From NCBI RefSeq assembly GCF_003234185.1, contig NZ_QKSM01000002.1:186001-250000 (forward strand): a DNA stretch of 64,000 bases. Direction: 5' to 3'. The DNA is from Curtobacterium sp. MCSS17_008. Lineage in GTDB: Bacteria > Actinomycetota > Actinomycetes > Actinomycetales > Microbacteriaceae. Positions 36,645 to 46,389 of the stretch are shown in pieces. The notes under the pieces are model-generated. The model was not told the DNA's origin. It did not search any database and saw nothing but the letters and a program-made list of their open reading frames with translations. Each line of letters begins with the position of its first letter. Positions within the stretch are counted from its first letter, which is position 1. Position numbers and translations under genes: made by a program.

Positions 36645-37285
36645 CCGGTCGGTTCATCACCCTCGAGGGTGGCGACGGCGCGGGCAAGACGACGCAGGCC
36701 GAGCTCCTCACCGCGTGGCTCGAGGAGCACGGCCGCACGGTCGTCCGTACGCGGGAGCCCGGCGGCACCGACCTCGGGCAGCGCATCCGCGAGATGGTGC
36801 TGCACGAGCGTGGTCACGTGGCGCCGCGTGCGGAGGCACTGCTCTACGCGGCCGACCGCGCACACCACGTCGAGACGGTCGTCCGGCCGGCACTGGATCG
36901 CGGCGAGGTCGTGCTGCAGGACCGGTACATCGACTCGTCGGTCGCGTACCAGGGGGTCGCCAGGGGGCTCGGTGCGGAGCGCATCCGGTCGGTGTCCGAA
37001 TGGGCGGCGAGCGGGCTCGTGCCCGACCTCACCGTGCTGCTCGACCTCGACGTCACGGCCGGACGCGCCCGGGTCGCCGCGGCACGCGGGGACACCTTCG
37101 ACCGACTCGAGTCCGAGGCCGCGACGTTCCACGAGACCGTGCGGCGGGCGTTCCTGGACGCAGCGGCGGCGGAACCCGAGCGGTTCCTCGTCGTCGACGC
37201 GTCCGCGTCCGCCGAGGTCGTGCAGTCCGCGATCCGAGCCGCGGTCGGCCCGGTCGTGGGCATCGACGGCGACGGTGCCGCGTGA
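36641..37285 (+). CDS. tmk: Thymidylate kinase
   Basis: A 214-residue dTMP kinase. P-loop EGGDGAGKTTQAELL, DR(Y/H) motif QDRYIDSSVAYQG and TREPGGTDLGQ. The GTG start overlaps the topA stop by 4 nt. The order topA-tmk-holB is conserved in actinobacteria; it couples nucleotide supply and replication genes. Confidence 0.96.
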   Translation: MTGRFITLEGGDGAGKTTQAELLTAWLEEHGRTVVRTREPGGTDLGQRIREMVLHERGHVAPRAEALLYAADRAHHVETVVRPALDRGEVVLQDRYIDSSVAYQGVARGLGAERIRSVSEWAASGLVPDLTVLLDLDVTAGRARVAAARGDTFDRLESEAATFHETVRRAFLDAAAAEPERFLVVDASASAEVVQSAIRAAVGPVVGIDGDGAA

Positions 37286-37310
37286 CGGTGGCGGCTGACA
37301 GGATGACCCC

Positions 37311-38453
37311 GTGAGCGTGTGGGACGGCCTGACCGGTCAGGAAGAAGCGGTCGCGGCGCTCCGAAGCGCGGCCGAGGCGCCCGACGGCACCGGCGGGATG
37401 ACCCACTCGTGGCTCATCACCGGTCCGCCCGGCTCCGGCAGGTCCAACGTCGCCGCCGCGTTCGCCGCGGCCCTCGTCGGCTCCGGACCGGACGATGAGC
37501 ACACCCTGCGGCAGATCACCGCGCGGACCCACCCCGACGTCTCCGTCCTGACCACCCAGCGGGTGATCATCACCATCGACGAGATCCGGCAGCTCGTCAC
37601 GTCGTCCCACTACTCCCCGTCGGTCGGGCGGTACCGGGTCGTGATCGTCGAGGACGCCGACCGCATGACCGAGCGCACCTCGAACCTGCTGCTGAAGGCG
37701 CTCGAGGAACCGCCCGAGCGGACGGTGTGGATCCTCTGCGCCCCGAGCGAGGCCGATCTGCTCCCGACGATCCGTTCGCGTGTGCGTTCGGTCCGACTGC
37801 GCGTGCCGGGCATCGAGTCCGTCGCGGACCTCATCGTCGCGCGCACCGGCGTGGAACGCGCCCTCGCCACCGATGCCGCCCGCCAGGCGCAGAGCCACAT
37901 CGGGATGGCGCAGCGCCTCGCGACGAGCGAGGACGCCCGCGACCGACGACGCCGGACGCTGGAGACCGTGCTCGGCGTGCGCTCGGTCGGCGACGCCGTG
38001 ATGGCCGCCGCCGAGCTGCTGGCCGTGGCGGACGAGGACGCGAAGGCGATCACCCAGCAGCGCGACACCGAGGAACGGGACGCGGCACTCCGGTCGCTCG
38101 GGGTGGAACCCGGCGGGACCGTGCCGCCCGCGCTCCGCTCGCAGTTGCGCGCGCTCGAGGAGGACCAGAAGCGTCGCGCAACCCGGAGCCTGCGTGACGG
38201 GCTCGACCGCATCCTCGTCGACGTGTCCTCGCTCTACCGCGACCTGCTGCTGCTCGGGCTCGGGGCGCCCGCGGAGCCGGTGAACCTGGCGATGCGCGAG
38301 CAGCTCGACCGGGCGCTCGAGGTCGTGCCGCCCGCAGCGGCGCTCGAGGTGCTCGACGCCGTCGCGCTGGCGCGTCAGCGGATCGCGGCGAACGTCGCGG
38401 CGTTGTTGGCGCTCGAGGCACTGCTCGTCACGATCGCCCGCGCCACGCGCTGA
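37311..38453 (+). CDS. holB: DNA polymerase III subunit delta'
   Basis: A 380-residue clamp-loader subunit. AAA+ domain with P-loop-like ITGPPGSGRSNVAAAFAAAL (Arg replaces the usual catalytic Lys), DADRMTERTSNLLLKALEEPP and ILCAPSEADLLPTIRSR (sensor 1 and SRC-like region). CAGGAT at 37299-37304 lies 6 nt before GTG 37311, a leaderless-type start, although read-through from tmk 25 nt upstream is also likely. It works with DnaX (8088) in loading the beta clamp. Confidence 0.95.
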   Translation: MSVWDGLTGQEEAVAALRSAAEAPDGTGGMTHSWLITGPPGSGRSNVAAAFAAALVGSGPDDEHTLRQITARTHPDVSVLTTQRVIITIDEIRQLVTSSHYSPSVGRYRVVIVEDADRMTERTSNLLLKALEEPPERTVWILCAPSEADLLPTIRSRVRSVRLRVPGIESVADLIVARTGVERALATDAARQAQSHIGMAQRLATSEDARDRRRRTLETVLGVRSVGDAVMAAAELLAVADEDAKAITQQRDTEERDAALRSLGVEPGGTVPPALRSQLRALEEDQKRRATRSLRDGLDRILVDVSSLYRDLLLLGLGAPAEPVNLAMREQLDRALEVVPPAAALEVLDAVALARQRIAANVAALLALEALLVTIARATR

Positions 38454-38543
38454 CCGTCCGGCCTGCGGGCACCCCGGGGTCCGTCAAGAGACCCTTCGCA
38501 TCCCTGCAGCCGGTCGCTCGGCTCGACGTGAGAAGATCGCGAC

Positions 38544-39179
38544 ATGCCCGACGCCGCACCCGGCCTCCGCGAACGCAAGCGCCGCGCCACCCGTCTCGCG
38601 ATCCAACAGGCCGCGCTGCGCATCGCGCTCGAGTCCGGCTGGCCCGCCGTCACCGTCGACGAGATCGCCCGACGTGCTGACGTCTCTCCGCGGACGTTCT
38701 TCAACTACTTCCCCAGCAAGGAGCAGGCGCTCCTCGGCGACGACCCCACCCTGCCCCCGGGGCCGGCTCTCGACGACTTCCGCGCCGGTGGGCCGACCGG
38801 TGAGCTCCTCGCCGACCTCGGCGCGCTGCTCGTCCACGCGACCGAGGAGCTCGTCGACGAACGGGACCTGCTCTCCGAGCGGCAGCAGGTCCTCCGCGCC
38901 GCGCCCGAGCTGTTCAGCAGGCGCATGGCGTCGATGAAGGAGTTCCAGGCAGAGATCGAGGACGCCGTGACGGCGCGCCTGGCGGCGACCGAGCCGGACT
39001 TGGCCGTCGAGCGGGACGCGCTGCGGCGCAGGGCACGACTGGCCTCGGTGGTGTCGCTCGCGGCGCTCCGACACGCGTGGTGGGAGTGGTCGGACGGCAC
39101 GACCGAGACCCTCCTGGTGGACGAGCTCCGGCGGTCGTTCACGGAGCTCGAGGCGCTCGTTTCGCGTTCGCTCGTCTGA
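38544..39179 (+). CDS. TetR/AcrR family transcriptional regulator
   Basis: A 211-residue repressor with [32 protein letters not shown] (about residues 34-62), of the F-F-N-Y-F subtype common in actinobacteria. A helical effector domain with a conserved tail follows. No transporter or enzyme gene is adjacent, so its target is not evident. The next object is tRNA-Thr, 44 nt downstream. Confidence 0.88.
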   Translation: MPDAAPGLRERKRRATRLAIQQAALRIALESGWPAVTVDEIARRADVSPRTFFNYFPSKEQALLGDDPTLPPGPALDDFRAGGPTGELLADLGALLVHATEELVDERDLLSERQQVLRAAPELFSRRMASMKEFQAEIEDAVTARLAATEPDLAVERDALRRRARLASVVSLAALRHAWWEWSDGTTETLLVDELRRSFTELEALVSRSLV

Positions 39180-39184
39180 ACCTG

Positions 39185-39190
39185 TATAGT
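39185..39190 (+). promoter_or_regulatory. -10 box of tRNA-Thr
   Basis: TATAGT lies 33 nt before the mature tRNA. The 16-bp upstream element seen for tRNA-Ser and tRNA-Pro is absent. Confidence 0.5.
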
Positions 39191-39223
39191 CGTCTCCCGT
39201 GCCGCTCCGGCAACGGAGGGTCC

Positions 39224-39296
39224 GCCGCCTTAGCTCAGTCGGCAGAGCGATTCACTCGTAATGAATAGGTCGTCGGTTCGATTCCGACAGGCGGCT
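39224..39296 (+). tRNA. thrT: tRNA-Thr(CGT)
   Basis: A 73-nt tRNA with acceptor stem GCCGCCT/AGGCGGC, D-arm AGCTCAGTCGGCAGAGC, anticodon stem ATTCA/TGAAT with loop CTCGTAA (anticodon CGT at 39257-39259) and T-arm GGTTCGATTCC. CCA not encoded. The symbol suffix is nominal. Confidence 0.96.
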
Positions 39297-39304
39297 CGAC
39301 AAGA

Positions 39305-39348
39305 AAGCCCCGTTCGCAACGGTCTCCGGACCGGAGCGAACGGGGCTT
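39305..39348 (+). terminator. Terminator of tRNA-Thr
   Basis: AAGCCCCGTTCGC (39305-39317) pairs perfectly with GCGAACGGGGCTT (39336-39348). An internal CCGGACCGG lies in the loop, and CTTCG follows. Confidence 0.8.
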
Positions 39349-39500
39349 CTTCGTGGTGCAGGTGCCGCCAGCAGTACGTCCGGAGCGAGCGGTGCACAGC
39401 AGGCGGTCCGGTGCGCATCGCCGTCGCGAGCGCGGCGACCCGGTGTGGTGGTCCGAGCACCCACCCGGGCGGCAGCGGGGCCGCCTGGTAGACAGGAGCC

Positions 39501-40505
<1,005 letters not shown>

Positions 40506-40555
40506 CCGGTCCCGCCGGGCGCGGTTCCGGTCTGGAGGCTCCTCCCGCAGCCACG

Positions 40556-40569
40556 TAGGATCGTCGCGA
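40556..40569 (+). promoter_or_regulatory. Leaderless-type promoter of dacB
   Basis: TAGGAT at 40556-40561 lies 7 nt before the ATG at 40569, with no ribosome-binding site. Confidence 0.5.
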
Positions 40570-42065
40570 TGTCCGACCAGCAGCCCACGTCGAAGTCCGT
40601 TCCCGCGCGCCTCCGCGGTGCGGTCGCTGCCGCCCGTCGGTCCGCGGCCCGACGTCCGGTCCCGTGGATCGCCGGCGGCCTCGCGGGTGTGCTCGTGCTC
40701 GGATCGGGTGGCGCCGTCGCCGTCGCGGCAGCGACGATGCCGTCTCGTCCGGTCGCGGCCCCGTCGACCAGTGCCGCCCCGCGCACACCCGCGAGCACGC
40801 CCCGTGCGACCCGGACGCCGAGCGCGGCACCGACGGCCGACGCGCGCGCGGTCCCGGACGAGACCACGGGGCCGAAGGCACTCTGCACCTGCACGATCGA
40901 CGACGCCGCCTCCGCCGCCGGGCTCGGCTCCTTCGAGGGGTTCGTGATGGACGCCGAGACCGGCGAGACCCTGTTCTCGAAGGACGGGGACGAGGCGGCG
41001 CAGACCGGCAGCGTGATGAAGACGCTCACGAGCGCCACCGCGCTCGCCGTCCTCGGTGGCGACCACCGGATCCCGACGACGGTGACGAGGGAAGCGGACG
41101 GCACGATCGCGCTCGTCGGGCACGGCGACGCCACGCTGTCGGCCGGCGGCGGCACGGTCTACCCGGGCGCGCCGACCCTGGCGCAGCTCGCGCAGCAGGT
41201 GAAGGCGCAGCTGGGGGACGCCCCCGTCACCACGATCGTCGCCGACGACAGCTACTGGGACGACGCCGACGCGTGGGACCCGACGTGGCCCGAGAACGAG
41301 CGCACGATCGGCTACCAGCCGCGGGTCACGGCGCTGATGGTCGACGGCGACCGCGCGAACCCGTCGGCGGCGACCTCACCCCGTTCCACCGACCCGGTCG
41401 GTCGTGCCGGCGCGGCGTTCCGGACCGCCCTGGCGGACGCCGGGGTGGCCGGTGCCGCGGACGCACAGGTCGTGCAGCGTGCGACGACGAGCACCGACAC
41501 GATCGCGTCGGTGTCCTCGCAGCCCGTCTCGACGCTCATCGGGCAGATGATCCCGAACTCCGACAACACGCTGGCCGAGATGCTCGCCCGCGTCTCCTCG
41601 AAGGAGTCCGGCGCGGGTGGTTCCGCCGCGTCGCTCACCGGCGTCTACCAGGACGCGCTCGCCGGGTACGGGGTCGACCCGGCCGGCATCGCGATCAAGG
41701 ACGGCTCGGGGGAGAGCGCCGCGAACGCCGTGTCGCCGTCGTTCGTCGCCCACCTCATGGTGCGGGTCGCCGCTGGCGAGGAGGGACTCGGCGTGCTGTC
41801 CGAGTCGCTGCCGGTCGCCGGGGTCTCCGGCACCCTGGCGAGCCGGTTCACCGGGGCGAACGCGGTCGCGCGGGGCAGGGTGCACGCGAAGACCGGGTGG
41901 ATCGACAGCGCCAACACCCTGGGTGGCTGGATCGACGCCGCGGACGGCACGCGCCTGACCTTCGCCTTCTACGCGATCGGGTCCTCGCGAGCGGCGGCGC
42001 TGCCCGCGCTCGACGCGGTGACCGCGGCCACGTACTCGTGCGGTGGGGACCTCACCTCGTCCTGA
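40569..42065 (+). CDS. dacB: D-alanyl-D-alanine carboxypeptidase (PBP4 / peptidase S13)
   Basis: A 498-residue exported enzyme that trims peptidoglycan side chains. A signal-anchor (about residues 30-55) and a Pro/Ala/Thr-rich linker (to about 95) precede the S13 domain. Active-site motifs: S148-V-M-K151, SDN in PNSDNTLAEML and KTG in HAKTGWIDSANTLGG. It ends in an extracytoplasmic domain. The usual partners tilS-hpt are not downstream; a nicotinamidase gene follows instead. Confidence 0.93.
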   Translation: MSDQQPTSKSVPARLRGAVAAARRSAARRPVPWIAGGLAGVLVLGSGGAVAVAAATMPSRPVAAPSTSAAPRTPASTPRATRTPSAAPTADARAVPDETTGPKALCTCTIDDAASAAGLGSFEGFVMDAETGETLFSKDGDEAAQTGSVMKTLTSATALAVLGGDHRIPTTVTREADGTIALVGHGDATLSAGGGTVYPGAPTLAQLAQQVKAQLGDAPVTTIVADDSYWDDADAWDPTWPENERTIGYQPRVTALMVDGDRANPSAATSPRSTDPVGRAGAAFRTALADAGVAGAADAQVVQRATTSTDTIASVSSQPVSTLIGQMIPNSDNTLAEMLARVSSKESGAGGSAASLTGVYQDALAGYGVDPAGIAIKDGSGESAANAVSPSFVAHLMVRVAAGEEGLGVLSESLPVAGVSGTLASRFTGANAVARGRVHAKTGWIDSANTLGGWIDAADGTRLTFAFYAIGSSRAAALPALDAVTAATYSCGGDLTSS

Positions 42066-42139
42066 TCACCACCCGGTCCTGAGCCCCACCCGGTCCTGAC
42101 CCGAACGTCGTCCGGAGGGTGAGGGTGCAGGATGGATGC

Positions 42140-42760
42140 ATGGCCAGGGCACTGCTCATCGTCGACGTCCAGAACGACTTCACCGAGGGCGGTGCGCTCG
42201 GGGTGACCGGGGGCGCTGCCGTCGCGAAGCGCATCAGCGCCTTCCTCGGACGGCACGCCGACGAGTACGACCTCATCGTCGCCTCGCGGGACTGGCACCA
42301 CGGCGACGACGACAACGGCGGGCACTTCGCCGGTCCCGAGGGACCCGACTACGTCGACACGTGGCCCGTGCACTGCGTGGCCGGGACACCGGGCGCGGAC
42401 TACCACCCGGACCTCGACACGAGCGTCGTGGACGTGCACGTGTTCAAGGGGCGTGGCCGACCCGACTACTCGGCGTTCCAGGCGAGCACCGACGACGGCA
42501 CGACGCTGCCGGACCTGCTGGCGGACCGCCGGGTGGTGACGGTCGACGTCGTCGGCATCGCCACGGACCACTGCGTCCGGGCCTCGGCGCTCGACGCCCG
42601 TGCCGCCGGGTACGACGTCGCCGTGTACGAGGACCTCGTTGCCGGCGTCGACCCGGACCGCAGCGCCCGTGCCCTGGACGAGATCAGCGCGGTCGGCGGA
42701 CACGTCGACCGCAGCGACATGGACGAGGGGCTCGCGAACCCCGGAGGAGCAGTACTGTGA
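42140..42760 (+). CDS. pncA: Nicotinamidase / isochorismatase family
   Basis: A 206-residue cysteine hydrolase that deamidates nicotinamide for NAD salvage. Catalytic D9 (IVDVQNDF), metal-binding ASRDWHH, the catalytic lysine in VFKGRG and C145 in GIATDHCVRAS are all present. The ATG at 42140 was chosen because CAGGAT lies 6 nt upstream; an earlier in-frame GTG is possible. It overlaps the succinate-semialdehyde dehydrogenase gene by 4 nt. The pncA name is likely but not certain within the family. Confidence 0.88.
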   Translation: MARALLIVDVQNDFTEGGALGVTGGAAVAKRISAFLGRHADEYDLIVASRDWHHGDDDNGGHFAGPEGPDYVDTWPVHCVAGTPGADYHPDLDTSVVDVHVFKGRGRPDYSAFQASTDDGTTLPDLLADRRVVTVDVVGIATDHCVRASALDARAAGYDVAVYEDLVAGVDPDRSARALDEISAVGGHVDRSDMDEGLANPGGAVL

Positions 42761-44268
42761 CCACGACCGAGACCACCACCAGCGGCACCACGACCAGGGT
42801 CGCCGACGAGCACGTCTCCGTCGCCGACGTCCCCACCGGGCTCTTCGTCGGCGGGGCGTGGCGGGCGGCGAGCGGCGGCGCGACCTTCCCGGTGCGCGAC
42901 CCGAGCACGGGCGAGGTCCTCGCCGAGGTCGCCGACGCCACCCCCGAGGACGGCATCGCCGCGCTCGACGCCGCGGTGGCCGCCCAGGAGGGCTGGGCTG
43001 CCACCGCGCCGCGGGAGCGGTCGGACGTCCTCCGCCGGGCGTTCGACCTGGTGCACGAGCACGAGGACGATCTCGCGGCACTGATGACGCTCGAGATGGG
43101 CAAACCGCTCGCCGAGTCCCGGGGCGAGGTCGCCTACGGCGGCGAGTTCCTCCGGTGGTTCTCCGAGGAGGCAGTGCGCATCTCCGGCGACTACCGCACG
43201 AACCCCGAGGGCACCGGGCGCGGCATCGTCCTGCGCCGCCCCGTCGGGCCGGTGTACGCGATCACACCGTGGAACTTCCCGCTCGCGATGGCCACCCGCA
43301 AGATCGGACCCGCACTCGCCGCCGGGTGCACCGTGGTGCTCAAGCCGGCGGACCTCACCCCGCTGACGACGCTCTTCCTCGTCGACCTGTTCCGCCGCGC
43401 CGGACTGCCCGACGGCGTGCTCAACGTCGTGCCCTCGTCCGACGCCAAGGCGCTCTCGGAGCCGATCATCGCCGACCGACGCCTGCGCAAGCTCACCTTC
43501 ACCGGGTCGACGCCCGTCGGCTCGGCGCTCCTCAAGCAGGCGGCGGACAACGTCCTCAGGACGAGCATGGAGCTCGGCGGGAACGCCCCGCTGCTCGTGT
43601 TCGACGACGCCGACCTGGACGAGGCGGTCGCCGCGGCCATGCAGGCGAAGTTCCGGAACGTCGGCGAGGCATGCACGGCGGCGAACCGTTTCTTCGTGCA
43701 GGAGGGGATCGCGGACGCGTTCACGGCGGCCCTCAGCGCGAAGGTCGAGGAACTCCGGGTGGGACGCGGCACCGAGGAGGGCACGACGCTCGGTCCGCTC
43801 ATCGACGACCGCGCCGTGGACAAGGCCGCCGGGCTCGTCGACGACGCCGTCGAGCGGGGCGCCCGCCTGGTCACCGGCGGGGAGCGCGTCGACCGTCCGG
43901 GCACGTACTACGCGCCGACGGTGCTCGACGAGGTGCAGCCCGGGTCGGACATCCTGACGACGGAGATCTTCGGGCCCGTGGTGTCGATCACCCGGTTCGC
44001 CACCGAGGACGATGGCATCCGGCTCGCCAACGACACCGAGTACGGGCTCGTCGCCTACGCCTTCACGACGGACCTCCGTCGCGGCCAGCGCCTCGCGGAG
44101 CGCCTGGAGACGGGCATGCTCGGCCTCAACACGGGGGTCGTGTCGAACGCCGCGTTCCCGTTCGGCGGCGTGAAGGCCTCCGGGCTCGGGCGCGAGGGCT
44201 CCCACGAGGGCCTCGAGGAGTACCTGGAGTCGGTGTACGTGCTGACGCCGGACCCCTTCACCGCCTGA
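42757..44268 (+). CDS. gabD: NAD(P)-dependent succinate-semialdehyde dehydrogenase
   Basis: A 503-residue aldehyde dehydrogenase that converts succinate semialdehyde to succinate. Motifs: PWNFPLAMATRKIGPALAAG, FTGSTPVGSALL, MELGGNAP (general base Glu) and nucleophile C306 in GEACTAANRFF. The C-terminus FGGVKASGLGREGSHEGLEEY is typical of GabD. The N-terminal 15 residues are Thr-rich. It overlaps pncA by 4 nt. No GABA transaminase is nearby. The product would feed Sdh (62593-64000). Confidence 0.92.
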   Translation: MTTTETTTSGTTTRVADEHVSVADVPTGLFVGGAWRAASGGATFPVRDPSTGEVLAEVADATPEDGIAALDAAVAAQEGWAATAPRERSDVLRRAFDLVHEHEDDLAALMTLEMGKPLAESRGEVAYGGEFLRWFSEEAVRISGDYRTNPEGTGRGIVLRRPVGPVYAITPWNFPLAMATRKIGPALAAGCTVVLKPADLTPLTTLFLVDLFRRAGLPDGVLNVVPSSDAKALSEPIIADRRLRKLTFTGSTPVGSALLKQAADNVLRTSMELGGNAPLLVFDDADLDEAVAAAMQAKFRNVGEACTAANRFFVQEGIADAFTAALSAKVEELRVGRGTEEGTTLGPLIDDRAVDKAAGLVDDAVERGARLVTGGERVDRPGTYYAPTVLDEVQPGSDILTTEIFGPVVSITRFATEDDGIRLANDTEYGLVAYAFTTDLRRGQRLAERLETGMLGLNTGVVSNAAFPFGGVKASGLGREGSHEGLEEYLESVYVLTPDPFTA

Positions 44269-44278
44269 CCCCCGCAAG

Positions 44279-44338
44279 ACGCAACGTGGGCGGATCCTCG
44301 CAGCGCTATGTCGCTGCGAGGATCCGCCCACGTTGCGT
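44279..44338. terminator. Long perfect inverted repeat, bidirectional terminator
   Basis: Perfect 27-bp arms (44279-44305 and 44312-44338), beginning ACGCAACGTGGGCGGATCCT, flank a 6-nt loop CTATGT between converging gabD and the ABC exporter. It is far longer than a terminator needs. Confidence 0.8.
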
Positions 44339-44370
44339 TTCGCGGAACGGGCCGGCCCGACCTGTCGCGG

Positions 44371-46227
44371 TCAGACCAGGAGCTGGTGCTTCGCCAGGTC
44401 CCGGTACAGCGGGGTGGACTGGACGAGCTCGGAGTGCGTGCCCGTCCCGATGACCCGGCCGTGCTCGAGCACGACGATCACGTCGGAGTCCACGACGGTG
44501 GACAGCCGGTGCGCGATGACGAGCAGGGTCCGGTCTGACGCGACGGCGTCGATCGCCAGACGCATCTTCTGCTCGTTCACCCCGTCGAGTGACGACGTCG
44601 ACTCGTCGAGCAGCAGGATCGGGGGAGCGGCGAGCAGCGCCCGGGCGATCGCGAGCCGCTGCCGCTCACCGCCGGAGAGCATCACGCCGTCCTCGCCGAC
44701 CTGTGCGTCGAGACCGCGCGGGTCGCGGTGCAGGACGTCGCCGAGGTTGACCGCCTCGAGCACCCGGACACAGTCGTCCTCGGAGGCGTCGGGGGAGCCG
44801 AGCAGCAGGTTCGCCCGGATCGTACCGGCGAGCACGGGGGCGTCCTGCTCGACGTACCCGATCTGCGCGCGGAGCTCGGCACGGTCGAGCCCGCGGACGT
44901 CGACGCCGCCGAGCCGGATCACGCCGGAGGTCGGGTCGTAGAACCGCTCGATCAGAGCGAGCGTCGTCGACTTGCCGGCCCCCGAGGGGCCGACGAGCGC
45001 GACCCGGGCGCCGCGCGGCACCCGGAACGAGACGTCGTCCAGCACCACGTCGTCCGCCGGGGCGCCCCCGTCGACGGCAGCCGTGCCTCCAGACCGGTCG
45101 GGACCGTCCGCAGCACCCGCGGCGCCGTCGGCCCCCGAGGCGTCGGCAGCCCGCGCGTAGCGGAACGTGACGTGCTCGAAGGCGATGGCGTCGTCGGTCT
45201 CGGTCGCGGCGGCGACCCGGACGGCGTCGTCGTCCTGGTCCTCGGTCGGCAGGTGCAGGATCTCCTCGATGCGGCCGAGGGCCCCGAGCGCCTGCGCGAC
45301 GGCGACGGCGGCGCCGAGTGCCTGCCCGAGCGGCATGACCATCATGAAGAGCAGCAGGATGAACGTGATGAGCGTCGCGATGGTGATCTGGCCCGCGGCG
45401 ACCTGCGCCCCGCCGACGCCGAGCACGGCGATGAAGGCGACCTGCATGACGATGCTCGCGACCGGTACGACGAACGCGGACATCTTGGCGATGTCGAGCC
45501 CGCGGCGGTAGGCCTCGGTGGCGTGCGCGTCGACCTCGGCGACCTCGCGGCCGGTCGCGCCGGCTGCGCGGATGGTGCGGACCGCGCCGATGCCCCGCTC
45601 GACCGCGGCGGTCAGGTCGCCGACCTTCTCCTGCGCGCGCTTCGACGCGACGCGGATGCGCCGGCTGAGGCCGCCGACGACGACGATCGCGACGAGCACG
45701 ATGACGACCGTGATGCCGAGGAGCAGCGGGTCGATGACCGCCATCGCGATGATCGCCCCGACGAACGTGAGCGCTCCGCCGATCGACTCGATGAGCCCCT
45801 GCGTGAGCACGGCACGCAGCAGCGTCGTGTCGCTGCCGACGCGGGAGACCAGGTCACCGGTGCGGCGCGTGTCGAACTCGGAGATCGGCAGGTTGAGGAT
45901 CCGGGCGATCAGCTTCCGGCGGGTGGAGAGGACGACCCCCTCACCGGCGCGCTGGAGCAGGAAGTGCTGGATGCCGTTGAGGAGCCCCGACACGATGACG
46001 AGGACGACGAGCGCCCAGACCAGGATCGAGAGCGTCTCGCCGTGCTGCACGGCGGTGACGACCTGGTTGACGAGCAACGGCTGGGCGAGCGAGGCGCCGG
46101 CGCCGAGCACGCTCAGGACGATGATCACGGCCATCGCCGGCTTGTTCTCGAACAGGTAGGTCAGCAACCGACCGAAGCTCGCGCGGGGGCCGTCGGTCTT
46201 CTTGGGGCGTGCGAAGGGGAGGCTCAT
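44371..46227 (-). CDS. ABC exporter, fused membrane and ATPase domains
   Basis: A 618-residue half-transporter with a six-helix type IV exporter domain (about residues 15-315) and an ATPase with Walker A GPSGAGKSTT (about 412), signature LSGGERQRLAIARALL and Walker B ILLLDESTSSLD. The ATG at 46227 follows AGGAA. Odd: about 35 Ala/Gly/Asp-rich residues (ADASGADGAAGAADGPDRSG and more, about 357-392) interrupt the ATPase between its first two strands. The substrate (drug, lipid or peptide) is unknown; it would act as a homodimer. Confidence 0.92.
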   Translation of the reverse strand: MSLPFARPKKTDGPRASFGRLLTYLFENKPAMAVIIVLSVLGAGASLAQPLLVNQVVTAVQHGETLSILVWALVVLVIVSGLLNGIQHFLLQRAGEGVVLSTRRKLIARILNLPISEFDTRRTGDLVSRVGSDTTLLRAVLTQGLIESIGGALTFVGAIIAMAVIDPLLLGITVVIVLVAIVVVGGLSRRIRVASKRAQEKVGDLTAAVERGIGAVRTIRAAGATGREVAEVDAHATEAYRRGLDIAKMSAFVVPVASIVMQVAFIAVLGVGGAQVAAGQITIATLITFILLLFMMVMPLGQALGAAVAVAQALGALGRIEEILHLPTEDQDDDAVRVAAATETDDAIAFEHVTFRYARAADASGADGAAGAADGPDRSGGTAAVDGGAPADDVVLDDVSFRVPRGARVALVGPSGAGKSTTLALIERFYDPTSGVIRLGGVDVRGLDRAELRAQIGYVEQDAPVLAGTIRANLLLGSPDASEDDCVRVLEAVNLGDVLHRDPRGLDAQVGEDGVMLSGGERQRLAIARALLAAPPILLLDESTSSLDGVNEQKMRLAIDAVASDRTLLVIAHRLSTVVDSDVIVVLEHGRVIGTGTHSELVQSTPLYRDLAKHQLLV

Positions 46228-46317
46228 CGTTCCTGGTTCCTGCCGCCCGTGCGTGAGGTCGCGGCGGCCACCGTCCAGTCTCCCACCGTCACCCGGCCGC
46301 GCGGTGCGTGGACGACG

Positions 46318-46365
46318 GACGGACGGGAGGCGCTGCACCTGCTGGTGCGGTGCCTCCCGTCCGTC
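46318..46365. terminator. Terminator hairpin, GGACGGGAGGC family
   Basis: GACGGACGGGAGGC (46318-46331) pairs perfectly with GCCTCCCGTCCGTC (46352-46365). An inner GCACC..GGTGC adds to the stem. It lies between the MHS permease and the ABC exporter gene, on the 3' side of the former. Confidence 0.8.
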
Positions 46366-46389
46366 GGCGGTCGCGTCCGTGGCGCGGCG

